64,000 nucleotides of DNA from Mermis nigrescens (Eukaryota > Nematoda > Enoplea > Mermithida > Mermithidae), in contig JAVLUZ010000143.1 of assembly GCA_036768485.1 (NCBI GenBank), forward strand, positions 5,012,346 through 5,076,345. The letters are read 5' to 3'. Positions 32,601-41,331 of the stretch are shown piece after piece. Made by a program: the position numbers and the translations under genes. The number at the start of each line of letters is the position of its first letter. The stretch's first letter is position 1. The notes beneath the pieces are model-generated. The model searched no databases and was not told the origin of the DNA. It was given only the letters and a program-made list of their open reading frames with translations.

Positions 32601-35600
32601 TTGGTTTTAATTTACCACCTAAACAAGTTTCACAAGTCGTACATGGTGTAGGCGAAATCACTGCAGTCGTTCGTTATAGAGTAAATATGACTTTAACCAT
32701 CGCGGAACAATCTATTTCTACCTCAGTATCTATAATTGATCATTTGCCGGAAGACATGCTCTTAGGATATGATTTTTGCGAATCCGCACTCATGTGGGTT
32801 AATCCTATTGAGCGTTGTGCTTTTATAAACGGCATAAAGGTTAATTTACTTTCATCTCACGAAAAATTGCAATTTCGCGCGAAACCCAACGCGACCACCT
32901 CTGGTGTTGTGTGTGTGCATGTTTCGCTACCTGAGCCTGTTATTATACAACCTAGGCATGAATTAATTACACCTGGCTATATAAGTCATGGTTCTTGCAA
33001 TTTTGACTTCGCATTATTCGAACCAAATCCTGATTTTATGGAAAAAACTTCACTTTTTGTTGCTCCGTCTATAGTCGATGCTTCACAACCTTTAATACCT
33101 GTTCGCGTTTGTAACATCTCTAAAGCGCCAATTCGCATTGATTCTGGTGAAATAATAGGTTCGTTAACCACTGATGCCGAAGTCGTGTCACACGTTTCAT
33201 CTTTGGATGATAGGACACCAGAACTTTTCGCATCAATAAATAAAGCTTTAAACGGCTCCGCCGTTGATTCTAGACAGCAGCAACAAATTCGTGAACTTTG
33301 TTTAAAATACGACTCAATTTTTGCATTAAAAAATGAACCTCTCGGACGTACCCCCTTGATGAAACATCATATTGACACAGGGGATAATCCACCCGTTGTT
33401 GGAAAAACTTATCGTGTTGAGCATTCTAGAAGAGAATCTATGCAGAAAATTATAAATGAAATGCTTGCGGATAAAATTATTCGACCTACAACTAGCCCAT
33501 GGGCAAGTCCATTATTTCTCATTGGAAAAAAGGACGGTTCCCTTAGGCCAGTCGTCGATTATCGACGATTAAATGACATTACTAAAACGCAAGTTTATCC
33601 TCTTCCACAATTAGACGATTATTTTGACACCTTAGGCAATGCCGCATATTTTAGCACGTTAGATTTAAAATCCGGTTACTGGCAAATTCCACTCGATAAT
33701 AAATCTCGCGAAAAAACAGCATTTATATGTCCTGTTGGTCATTACGAATTTGAAGTTTTACCTTTTGGCTTAAAAAATGCACCCGCAGATTTCCAAAGGC
33801 TAATGGAGCTCGTGCTCGCAGGTCTAAATTGGAAATCTTGTCTCGTTTACATCGATGACATAATTATTTTTTCACGTACTTTCGAAGAACATTTAAAAGA
33901 TCTTGAAAATGTCTTCATTGCTCTTAAAAAGGCAAACTTACGCGTAAAGCCTGATAAATGCCATCTTGCGCATGCAGAGGTAAAATTTCTTGGCCACAGC
34001 ATAAGTGCAATGGGCATCGCTCCTGATATGTCCAAAGTCGCAGATTTAATCTCGTTTCCCGTGCCAAAAACCGTTAAATCCTTGCAGAAATTCCTTGGCT
34101 TAGTCCAATGGTTTAAGAAATTCGTTAAAGATCTTGCTAAAATCGCTAAACCGTTATTCCATCTTCTTCGTAAAGATGTCGAATTTTGCTGGAAGGCTGA
34201 ACACCAAACCGCCTTTGAGCTTCTGAAGAAAGCATTTACGTCTCCACCTATTTTGCAATTACCAAAATTCGATGATGAGCACCAATTTATTTTAACAACT
34301 GACGCAAGTAACTATGCGTTAGGTGCTATTTTGACGCAAAAACATTTACCATCCAAAAATCGTTTTATTCTTAGCTACGCTAGTCGCGTGCTAAATTCTG
34401 CTGAATGTAATTATGCTACTTCAGAAAAAGAAGCGTTAGCGGTAGTGTGGGCCATCAAGCATTATCGACATTATCTTTATGGTAAAAAATTTATTGTCGA
34501 AACTGATCATCAAGCATTAACCTGGTTAGTAAATGTTAAAGACCCATCGAGTCGTTTACGCCGTTGGGGTCTCAAATTACAGGAATACGAATACGATATC
34601 GTCTATGTTCCTGGTGCATATAACTGCGCAGCTGATCTTCTTTCACGACATCCTAAATATGATCATGCAGAACGCAAATATAAAGTAGAGCGCAAAAATG
34701 TCATTAACATCGCAAATTTAGAATCGGAAGATTCTGAGTCAGATGATGAATCGGCTCCACCTGACCAATCGCGCGATAATGCGCCTACTGCACCAATTAA
34801 TCATCCAAATGCGCAAAATAATAATTCTACTGCGCAAACCAATCCTACTAATTCTAAACCACCTACATTTCGTGAACGCTTGTTACTTACCGATGCCGAA
34901 AAAGCTGAAATGCTAACACCTGCGCGTTTACTCGCTGAGCAACGTGCAGATGACGAATTGCATAAAATTCGCATCGCATTGAATGACTTAACAACGAAAA
35001 AATATCGTGACGAATTTTTTCTCGTAAACGATGTACTTTTTCGTCGTTTCCAACCTAAGCGTTCACCAACTGTCGTTCATCAAATAGTCATACCTAAATC
35101 TTTGCGTCGTTTTATATTAACGGAATTTCATGACTCTATTTTCGGAGCTCATTTTTCATCGCGCAAAATCTTGCCCGCCATACAGATGCGTTATTGGTGG
35201 CCGCGCATGGAAAATGATGTGATCGCTTGGTGTAGAAATTGTGATGTGTGCTTACAACGTAAGGTCGCATTAAATTCCACATCCGTTCCGTTGCAACCAA
35301 TCGAAGTATCCGCGCCCGTTGAACTCATTGCGTGCGATTGCTTGCATATGCCGCGATCCCCCTCCGGAAATGACCAAATTGTAGTTTTTATGGATTATTT
35401 TACAAAATACGTGGAAGCTTTTGCTGTTTCTGTCATAAAAGCAACAACTATCGCAAATTTATTACTAAGAGAAATTATACCACGTTATGGAGTTCCCAAG
35501 AAATTTTTGACAGATCAGGGGTCAAATTTTACATCTACCCTTATTTCGGAAGTTTGCAAATTATTAAACGTTCAAAAAATATTCACAACCCCATATCACC

Positions 35601-36481
35601 CCCAGTGTGATGGGTTGGTGGAACGTTATAATCGCACCTTGATTGATTGTTTGTCTAAGTTGAGTGCGCGTTCCCAGTATGATTGGGAGCAATTTTTACC
35701 TTTCGCATTATTTGCATACCGCGCGACTCCGCAATCATCGACTAATATATCTCCTTTTGAAATGCTTTATGGTCGTGAACCAGCATTTCCTCTTGACACT
35801 TTACTTATAAATGACTTCATAATAAATCCGAATTTACCATCTGTTGCGGAAAAATATGTCATTGATTTAAAGCTGACTTTACAAGATCTGCATGAAATCG
35901 CATCTCAAAATTTAACTCAAGCGCGTAAGCAGCAAAAATCGCAATATGACAAGTCCGTAACACACACAAATTTTAATCTCTCGGATATAGTTTATCTTAA
36001 TAATACCTCAGTCATTCAACCAGAAATCGGTAAACTATCACCCAAGCGTGTTGGTCCATACCGAATTATTGATTTACCTACGCCTGAAACTGCGAAAATC
36101 GCATATGTCTATAACCCTCTCATCATTCATCACGTTCACAGGAATAGACTTCTGCCTGAACCTAAACTACCTTATTCTGATTTAATTGTGGAAAAACACG
36201 CGTATGTCCCTGGCAATTTTGTGTTGGTAAAATTACCACATCGCCCTCTTGCCCCGGCAGTTGTCATAAGTTTTGAGGATTTACCGGGCAGGGAACAAAA
36301 AGCTAAGGACTGTGCGCCTGTACGTTTATTAAATGGTTCTAAAACAGCACATGCCGTACCATTATCTAATGTTTTTCCTTTTGCAGACCCATGGCTGCAC
36401 AAGGTACATCAAGCAAGGAGGCATTGCTGGAGGCAGCTGGTCACCGATGCAAATTCGAGGGGCGTGATCCCGCGTCCCTAG
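29663..36481 (+). CDS. Gag-Pol polyprotein of Ty3/gypsy element
   Basis: A single open frame of 2272 residues; no frameshift separates gag from pol. Residues 1-480: long low-complexity N-terminus rich in N, S, P, with a coiled-coil-like stretch and a first arginine-serine tract (about 409-460). About 482-640: capsid-like domain (FFDGDKSDIKAYFAEF, NESVKAYY). C703-x2-C-x4-H-x4-C: zinc knuckle, followed by a second RS tract (about 741-782). D964 in LIDTGSQ: aspartic protease. About 1250-1480: RT with YIDD at 1397-1399. About 1546: RNase H (TDASNYALGAIL). Integrase: HHCC finger (HDSIFGAH...CRNCDVC) and the triad D1892, D1951, E1987, spacing D-58-D-35-E. All catalytic residues are present, so it looks functional. 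The start is the first ATG after the leader (AAAATGG). Confidence 0.95.
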   Translation: MAGKKVLRTPPAKLKKPSTPPTSARQLPTAPVDSNSASNSASNDTITRDVTSKANNDKLPASLHAASNTQSEDELLLTTVQARINQTSITRSDPNIDNSSNHTMIDNTTTLNTANNPETSSERENPDSDVESNHSRSMNADRERANANVTNDLILKALQAIHLQFSDLSTRVDQDKRENADEMRKLRLELSTMLKPQPVLNRIENNVSERVNHSIDSANFSEFNAQSANRAQSTHRASSLLSTGNSASNSRSPSETVPENIIQNRTNRAPEISNLSQNPVNTGLQPVQNSGFSENIPTISQPSVSILQTSRSRPSLPLNRNAPSFVPNPSIANSQQQLNPPPLQYFPPQGETLPNNYVPNPINVEIPPNNPILHSSNIEMQPVEINLSGINNESAHLQNESAPLSESSSRRKHVKFSDDSSSNSYDRPRSRRSGRKSRSCRRRHRYSSGSSSESSRGDSRLADSLNRGPFLQQMQFAIANKKFFDGDKSDIKAYFAEFESLANTYDIDKADRLKFATGFLDPYVLRLYHSLPADIQQSYSKMKQALITEFCPMDTGALFNRFLSHKQQPNESVKAYYLSLREELIKSDPYLEVDSPHFNNLMRHQLKQGLLPHISKEAYHKKPRASLAEFLDNALSAEFANKEFEDKKAVTPYVSVTAAPVGSVVPKDTPRASNQNDSNRSRHRTFHRSSRAEKPENSSRKYCTFCKRIGHIYEECFTRQRQETSNNANYNNQADRNTNSMARNRSQSRSFSRRNRSPSRSNSQNRHRSQSRYRNSSQHRLSNYANNDNRFESKQSRSNFRQNRNDYYQNSRANYQNSRYDNRYNNQPRQNTPFVQFPNEQRGTYYNSNYRNDNNFNCPYVTYTADNQPATNVPPPQPTLTSPHDVNTVTAKGPESSARPNLFASQEFLEEYERLQRRLATYEKINLPPSKTFDPNIPIVSHAGTNLPTILVKVHGVDVPALIDTGSQVTMMTTSAFLRLGFNLPPKQVSQVVHGVGEITAVVRYRVNMTLTIAEQSISTSVSIIDHLPEDMLLGYDFCESALMWVNPIERCAFINGIKVNLLSSHEKLQFRAKPNATTSGVVCVHVSLPEPVIIQPRHELITPGYISHGSCNFDFALFEPNPDFMEKTSLFVAPSIVDASQPLIPVRVCNISKAPIRIDSGEIIGSLTTDAEVVSHVSSLDDRTPELFASINKALNGSAVDSRQQQQIRELCLKYDSIFALKNEPLGRTPLMKHHIDTGDNPPVVGKTYRVEHSRRESMQKIINEMLADKIIRPTTSPWASPLFLIGKKDGSLRPVVDYRRLNDITKTQVYPLPQLDDYFDTLGNAAYFSTLDLKSGYWQIPLDNKSREKTAFICPVGHYEFEVLPFGLKNAPADFQRLMELVLAGLNWKSCLVYIDDIIIFSRTFEEHLKDLENVFIALKKANLRVKPDKCHLAHAEVKFLGHSISAMGIAPDMSKVADLISFPVPKTVKSLQKFLGLVQWFKKFVKDLAKIAKPLFHLLRKDVEFCWKAEHQTAFELLKKAFTSPPILQLPKFDDEHQFILTTDASNYALGAILTQKHLPSKNRFILSYASRVLNSAECNYATSEKEALAVVWAIKHYRHYLYGKKFIVETDHQALTWLVNVKDPSSRLRRWGLKLQEYEYDIVYVPGAYNCAADLLSRHPKYDHAERKYKVERKNVINIANLESEDSESDDESAPPDQSRDNAPTAPINHPNAQNNNSTAQTNPTNSKPPTFRERLLLTDAEKAEMLTPARLLAEQRADDELHKIRIALNDLTTKKYRDEFFLVNDVLFRRFQPKRSPTVVHQIVIPKSLRRFILTEFHDSIFGAHFSSRKILPAIQMRYWWPRMENDVIAWCRNCDVCLQRKVALNSTSVPLQPIEVSAPVELIACDCLHMPRSPSGNDQIVVFMDYFTKYVEAFAVSVIKATTIANLLLREIIPRYGVPKKFLTDQGSNFTSTLISEVCKLLNVQKIFTTPYHPQCDGLVERYNRTLIDCLSKLSARSQYDWEQFLPFALFAYRATPQSSTNISPFEMLYGREPAFPLDTLLINDFIINPNLPSVAEKYVIDLKLTLQDLHEIASQNLTQARKQQKSQYDKSVTHTNFNLSDIVYLNNTSVIQPEIGKLSPKRVGPYRIIDLPTPETAKIAYVYNPLIIHHVHRNRLLPEPKLPYSDLIVEKHAYVPGNFVLVKLPHRPLAPAVVISFEDLPGREQKAKDCAPVRLLNGSKTAHAVPLSNVFPFADPWLHKVHQARRHCWRQLVTDANSRGVIPRP
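36371..36390 (+). promoter_or_regulatory. Probable 3' splice site before the second coding block
   Basis: GTTTTTCCTTTTGCAG ends at 36386, five bases before the ATG at 36391. It is a strong pyrimidine tract with AG. Together with the GTAAGC in the leader (29237) it would make a spliced RNA that starts translation at the exonuclease ORF, as for retroviral and errantiviral envelope genes. Confidence 0.55.
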
Positions 36482-36870
36482 ATGAGTTTTGTTCGGCATT
36501 GACCAGTATGGCTTTGGAGCGGGGCTTGGTTGTACCAGACCCGCTGCCCCAAAACGATAATAGTCGTGTTGGCGGTCTAGAATCACTTACTGCAAAATGG
36601 ATAAAGCATAAAGCAGCACATAAAATCACAAATCATAAAAAGCGTATTAACGACCAACAACTCTGGTGGGAGAATCGGCTTGGTAGATTTCCTTTGGTAA
36701 CCCCTCGCGTACCAAAGAACAGACTTCTACCCACCGTCATAATCTCCAATGACCAGAAGTTGTTTGGCGCCATTTTGGCGTTAATTCAGCCATCGAATAT
36801 GACAAATGGCACTTTATTTTTAGGCTACGACTCTGAATTTGTGAATGACAGGAAAGGCAGAGGATTATAA
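36391..36870 (+). CDS. Second ORF, front part: N-terminus and motif I of a DEDDy exonuclease
   Basis: 159 residues, beginning ATGGCTGCACAAGG, overlapping the gag-pol end by 91 bases in another frame. The first 115 residues have no known domain (W and basic residues, KITNHKKRIN). Near the end LFLGYDSEF holds the exonuclease motif I, D147 and E149. The frame stops at 36870, but the rest of the exonuclease continues at once in the next frame (36845 on), so the domain is broken by a single +1 frame change at about 36845-36868. It could be a programmed shift, a real mutation or a sequence error. RNase D and WRN-type enzymes remove nucleotides from the 3' ends of RNA or DNA with two metal ions held by these acidic residues. 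Confidence 0.75.
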   Translation: MAAQGTSSKEALLEAAGHRCKFEGRDPASLDEFCSALTSMALERGLVVPDPLPQNDNSRVGGLESLTAKWIKHKAAHKITNHKKRINDQQLWWENRLGRFPLVTPRVPKNRLLPTVIISNDQKLFGAILALIQPSNMTNGTLFLGYDSEFVNDRKGRGL

Positions 36871-39800
36871 GACCTGGGACTTGCGTTTTCAGCAACTATG
36901 TCCCACTTATCAGGACCTCCATGGCCCATTCGTACGCTACGTCCAAGTTGCGAGCGCAAACGGCCATGTGTTCTGTTGGGATCTAGCGAAGTTCCCGCAA
37001 CCTCCATTCGGGCTTCACCAGTTGCTCGAAACGTGCTTACCTAACGTGTATATGGTTTGTTATGACCCGACGCAAGATCGACTTGCGTATTTCCATGTGT
37101 ACGGGCCAACTTTTGAGGAAATTTTGGCTATTCCGGATGCAGAAATTCGTAATAAACTGCACTGGAAAGATCCATTCATTGCAAATTTCATTGATATTCA
37201 GCCATTGGCGAGAGCGTTTACGCGTCGTTTACGCATTAAAGCGCAGTCACACTCGTTAAAGCGCTTGGCCAAATTCTTTTTTGACATGTATATTGATCCG
37301 AACGCGCCTGATAACTTCGGACAGGCATGGAGCTTACCCTTAACTCGGGACATGCAGCATTATTTAGCGATGGACGCCCTCATAACTATCGATGTTTTTA
37401 TACTGATAGAAGGGTGCACGCAAGATAATCACATTACTGATGATAGAAAACCCATGTCGGTTTCGTTCGTAGGTGATGAGTTGTACATTAGGGCTAGCGA
37501 CCCGAAAGCCAAAGTGCGTATACCGTTGTCGACTAGTAAGCCACCACAAGGGCAGTCGACCAGCACAGCTGCTGACGCTGAAGTTGATTCAAATGGCGAA
37601 GAGTTAATCAGAGTTGAGGACTTTTATGCCCCAGCTCCGCAACTGCCAGCAGCTATAGCGGCAGCCACCACCGTTGCCTCAGTAACGGAAGCGTTGGCTC
37701 ATGCTAATGTGTTTGACAATCCTGACTTACAAGTGCAGGCTTTGCAGGCCATTGCCGACCCAGTTTCGGGCCCGGTCAGTGCGCCTGACACAGAACCTAA
37801 GTCAAAACCAACTAGCTCGAGTACACCAGCTTCTGTGTTTTCTTCGCAAACCGATATTCCCTACGATTCGCCAATGGTTGATGTAGAACCATCGATCTCC
37901 ACTGAAGATGATGATTTATCTCCCAAACGGTTAGTGATGGCGTTATCTGACGCCGAGGCGGAAAGACAAGCTAACGTGTCGCCACCGCGTGTAACACGCG
38001 CGACAATGGCTAGAAAAGGGGCTGTTACCATTTCGCAACCGATTGTCTCGCAATCGCTTGCGGCGGCTCAACAAGCACCCTTAGGTATCAGTTCACTCGG
38101 ACCTTTACCGACTCCTCAGCCGGATGGGGCAGAGCGTCAAGCTGATCCTGATGTCATCATGACTGAGATTATCAGTTTTCCGCCGCAACCACAATGTACA
38201 CTAGCTGCACACAAAGTACCACAAGTAGCATTATACACGCAAGTCGCGTCTCATTCCGTGTCACAAGGTATGTTGGCACCTGATACTCATTTTACGGCTT
38301 CTATGGCCATGACGGGTGTGTCTAGTACCGTGGCAAATATTCAACCACAGGTTACGCAAAGCCAATCATCAAATATGGAAGTCGCAATACCTGCGCACGT
38401 TCAATCTATTTGCGAACATATTTCCGCAAATGAAAGCGCTAGAGTACAAAATCGCTCACGCTACGTACAGCATTTTTTCACCATGATGGAAAATCTGACG
38501 CGCGAACCACCGTGCACTATTGCGCCAGTCGTTTTGCACGAGTTACGTTCCTATTTGGGTGAGGTCGCAGGATCGCGTTTGTACAATCAGTTGGTCGAAG
38601 CTGCTCAAGTGTACTTCGATCGAGTGTACGCAATTCATTTGCAGTACGCGACTTCAACTGACTCGCCCTCGCGTCCATTAGTGTGGTCTACAATTGCACA
38701 GCCTTTGGCTGATGCCGATCGTGAGCCCGCACCTTGGTTTATTAGCAAATTGAGCGTGTTTAACCGATTATTTTACCCAGACCAATACTTCGTACGCATA
38801 CGGTTCTTTATCACAACCGGAATGATGTTGTACGAGGTTCCGCTCGTGTATTTGGTCGTACACCCACACCTTGACGCACCGAGCGAGGTGATTGACGGCG
38901 TTGCACATCAGATTTGTCCGGACTTATATCCGCACAGGATGTCTCCAGCGCCAGATCACCTAGCGCCCATTTTAATATCGGCGCGTCAGATGGTTGACAT
39001 TTTTGATACTTTCCGAGAATTTCAGTCATTATATGATTCGGAGTATTGCCACATGACGATCTTTTCTTCAATAGACGTCATGCGCGCTACAGCGCTTTTG
39101 GAATTTTTGGATAGGAAATTCCACTTCTTTGCGTACGCCTACAGTAATCCCGGAATAGGTTGGCGCATGGTGGAGCAGTTACGTCGCATGTTGCGCGTAG
39201 CATTCCTTGGTGAATCTTACACACCATCGCCATGTGAGGCTTTTCCGGAATTCCCGGACTTAACGGCACGAATTGAAAGTCCTCATGTTTTACACAACAT
39301 GATTCGGCAAATTCGGTTAGCAACCGACCCGCCGCTTGAAGTTCCGGCTCAATTTGATCATTTTCGAGGTCGTCAAAAATCTGTGTTTTATCTCAAACAC
39401 CGAATTCAAGGCGAATTGGAGAAAATTCATAGAGAAAGGCAACAGGCATCCTCGCAGGACCCGAGCGGATCCGCAGCGAGCCTTGATATGCCAGAAGTCG
39501 ATTTTTCTTTGGAAGCACAAATTGCAATGCGTAGAACACGCATGACAATCGAGCAACGCGATCGTGAAAATTTGGCAACGGAAATGCCACGGCGTGCGAC
39601 GAAGTTACGCGCCGCCGGTTCTCTTGCTGAGTCTTCGGAAGTTCGTCATATGTCAGAAGACGAACACAAGGCCAAATTGAATCGTTTTTACGATACTAAA
39701 TCCGAGTACACTTTGCGTCGGTTAAAGAATTTGGAAAAACAACGAGTCAGAAGGCTCGTTCAAGCTGAAGTTGCAGCTAAATTAAAAGCGCGTTTAGGCC

Positions 39801-40183
39801 AAAGAGGATTGAGGCGGCAAGAACCGCAGTCATCCCGGCAACGCTATGCACAAACGCATCACCGTTCACAATCACAAGCACAACCGCAGACACAAGTAAA
39901 ACCACATGTACAGCAATACACAAGACCGCAGACCCAACTGCGGCAACAGCAGCAATTTACGGAATTGCGTGAGCGTTCCGAGGCGTATTCTCAGGCCGAT
40001 GCTGGTCATCTGTCACGCTCGCAACAGCAGCAGCCTTATGAATACCGCCGTCCGCCACAGTCGAACCGCGGAACTCATCGGGGCCGGTCACAATCCCGTC
40101 AACGTCAACAAAGGGACCAGTCGTATCGCTCACCGTTGGAACAAAGTCAACCAGCCACCGGGGGCTATCAGCCACAACCTTGA
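36845..40183 (+). CDS. Second ORF, main part: DEDDy exonuclease (motifs II and III) and long unknown region
   Basis: 1112 residues as read from the first ATG, but that ATG probably is not a start; it follows from 36391 in the next frame. Residues about 35-60: hydrophobic strand before motif II (RYVQVASANGHVFCWDL). D78 in YDPTQDRLAYF: motif II. NFIDIQPLARAF and LKRLAKFFFDMYID: the conserved middle helices of RNase D. Y173 and D177 in HYLAMDAL: motif III, Y-x3-D, which marks the DEDDy subgroup. After about residue 200 the chain is rich in P, S, A, Q and D (to about 510), then comes a predicted globular stretch of about 300 residues (about 515-830) that I do not recognise, then a basic coiled-coil-like part and a Q/R-rich tail. 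No membrane segment is evident, so it is not an envelope protein. The TGA at 40181-40183 ends the frame. Confidence 0.75.
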   Translation: MTGKAEDYKTWDLRFQQLCPTYQDLHGPFVRYVQVASANGHVFCWDLAKFPQPPFGLHQLLETCLPNVYMVCYDPTQDRLAYFHVYGPTFEEILAIPDAEIRNKLHWKDPFIANFIDIQPLARAFTRRLRIKAQSHSLKRLAKFFFDMYIDPNAPDNFGQAWSLPLTRDMQHYLAMDALITIDVFILIEGCTQDNHITDDRKPMSVSFVGDELYIRASDPKAKVRIPLSTSKPPQGQSTSTAADAEVDSNGEELIRVEDFYAPAPQLPAAIAAATTVASVTEALAHANVFDNPDLQVQALQAIADPVSGPVSAPDTEPKSKPTSSSTPASVFSSQTDIPYDSPMVDVEPSISTEDDDLSPKRLVMALSDAEAERQANVSPPRVTRATMARKGAVTISQPIVSQSLAAAQQAPLGISSLGPLPTPQPDGAERQADPDVIMTEIISFPPQPQCTLAAHKVPQVALYTQVASHSVSQGMLAPDTHFTASMAMTGVSSTVANIQPQVTQSQSSNMEVAIPAHVQSICEHISANESARVQNRSRYVQHFFTMMENLTREPPCTIAPVVLHELRSYLGEVAGSRLYNQLVEAAQVYFDRVYAIHLQYATSTDSPSRPLVWSTIAQPLADADREPAPWFISKLSVFNRLFYPDQYFVRIRFFITTGMMLYEVPLVYLVVHPHLDAPSEVIDGVAHQICPDLYPHRMSPAPDHLAPILISARQMVDIFDTFREFQSLYDSEYCHMTIFSSIDVMRATALLEFLDRKFHFFAYAYSNPGIGWRMVEQLRRMLRVAFLGESYTPSPCEAFPEFPDLTARIESPHVLHNMIRQIRLATDPPLEVPAQFDHFRGRQKSVFYLKHRIQGELEKIHRERQQASSQDPSGSAASLDMPEVDFSLEAQIAMRRTRMTIEQRDRENLATEMPRRATKLRAAGSLAESSEVRHMSEDEHKAKLNRFYDTKSEYTLRRLKNLEKQRVRRLVQAEVAAKLKARLGQRGLRRQEPQSSRQRYAQTHHRSQSQAQPQTQVKPHVQQYTRPQTQLRQQQQFTELRERSEAYSQADAGHLSRSQQQQPYEYRRPPQSNRGTHRGRSQSRQRQQRDQSYRSPLEQSQPATGGYQPQP

Positions 40184-40195
40184 CCCGGTCCACTT

Positions 40196-40543
40196 TTGCC
40201 AAAACCGTGGCCTGTTACTCAACAACAACAGCGTCCACGCGAACCTTCTCGCGAACGAACTTACGGTTTTACGCCGGAGCAATTATTCACTCTGACGCCA
40301 CCTACACCTCGTCGTTACGTGGACAATTACGAGGACGACGACGATTTTGAGGACGATGATCGACCCGTCGATCCACATCGACGCTTACGCCAGCATATGT
40401 ACGGGCGTAGGCAATCGCCATATCAATATCGTGACCGTTTGAATACGCGTCGCGAACCGGAATCGGATCAAGAATATTTTCAACGGCAACGATGTCGCGG
40501 AAAATTGTATGGCTCGAAGGCCAATTACCGCGATCGATATTAA
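40196..40543 (+). CDS. In-frame continuation of the long ORF after a TGA
   Basis: The frame is the same as that of 36845-40183 and the composition is the same (QQQQRPREPSRE, then an acidic EDDDDFEDDD run and R/Q/Y-rich end), so the TGA at 40181-40183 probably interrupts one protein. It may be a point mutation (CGA to TGA would do) or readthrough. The natural end is the TAA at 40541-40543. Confidence 0.5.
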   Translation: MPKPWPVTQQQQRPREPSRERTYGFTPEQLFTLTPPTPRRYVDNYEDDDDFEDDDRPVDPHRRLRQHMYGRRQSPYQYRDRLNTRREPESDQEYFQRQRCRGKLYGSKANYRDRY

Positions 40544-41324
40544 TTTACAAAGTTCGACGTACTGAACTTTTGGAACTCTGCGACGGCGTCGACTTCGACC
40601 AGCAGCTTTTTGTCAATTTTTTCGTTTTTTGTCCTGATGTGGATTCCAGGACTTCGTGTATCGTTTATTTCATGTGTATTTTTTCTCTCGTCATTTTCTC
40701 TTGCTGTAAAAATTTTTCTTTGACGGTGCTCGTATTTTTCCTCGTTATCCCGCATAATTGCCATTTTTCTCGTTTTTATCGTTACCTCGTGTTTCAACTC
40801 GTCAGTGTCTTTAATATTTTGCTCAGCATAATTTTGCCTTATCATTCCGTATTTTAATTTATCTTTTGCTCAAATAGCGGTGTTACTATTATGGTACCTT
40901 AACTCTTTAACGGACAAGGGGTTAATTTACACCCAATCTACAAATTTTTTCAATTCAAAATTTTTCTCATTACCCGGGGACTGAAGGAGGCTGATGAGAC
41001 AGCGGATGAACTGTCCAAGACCGGAGTTCATCATTACTCGGGCAACAATATAGTTATCCCTAGCGCCATTGTGAGTGTTGCTCGAGAGTTTCTTGAGTGC
41101 GAACGAGGTCATGCGTTGACCGTTACCGGCTATCGATATTTGTTATTTTTTTCGTTCTTTTTATTTTCGTTTTTCACATTTGCTCAGGATGAGGCGTTGC
41201 GGACGCCGGAGTTGAGGCGTTGCGAACGCCAGAGAGCCGAGTTGTAGAGCGTCGCCGACGCTAGTGGTGTTGTTTATACCTCCGAAAAAATTCTCCACTA
41301 CGTTTCAAATTTTTTTCTATACGT
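40544..41324 (+). other. Non-coding 3' region of the element
   Basis: T-rich sequence without recognised gene. At about 41190-41255 GAGGCGTTGCGGACGCC and close variants occur three times. Short ORFs here are not supported. Confidence 0.5.
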
Positions 41325-41331
41325 GGGGGAG
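41325..41331 (+). promoter_or_regulatory. Polypurine tract
   Basis: GGGGGAG directly before the 3' LTR, where plus-strand DNA synthesis of LTR elements starts. Confidence 0.75.

Noticed and set aside
36845..40183. Envelope gene in the position after pol
   Set aside because: No signal peptide, no hydrophobic membrane span and no fusion or cysteine pattern; exonuclease motifs are present instead.
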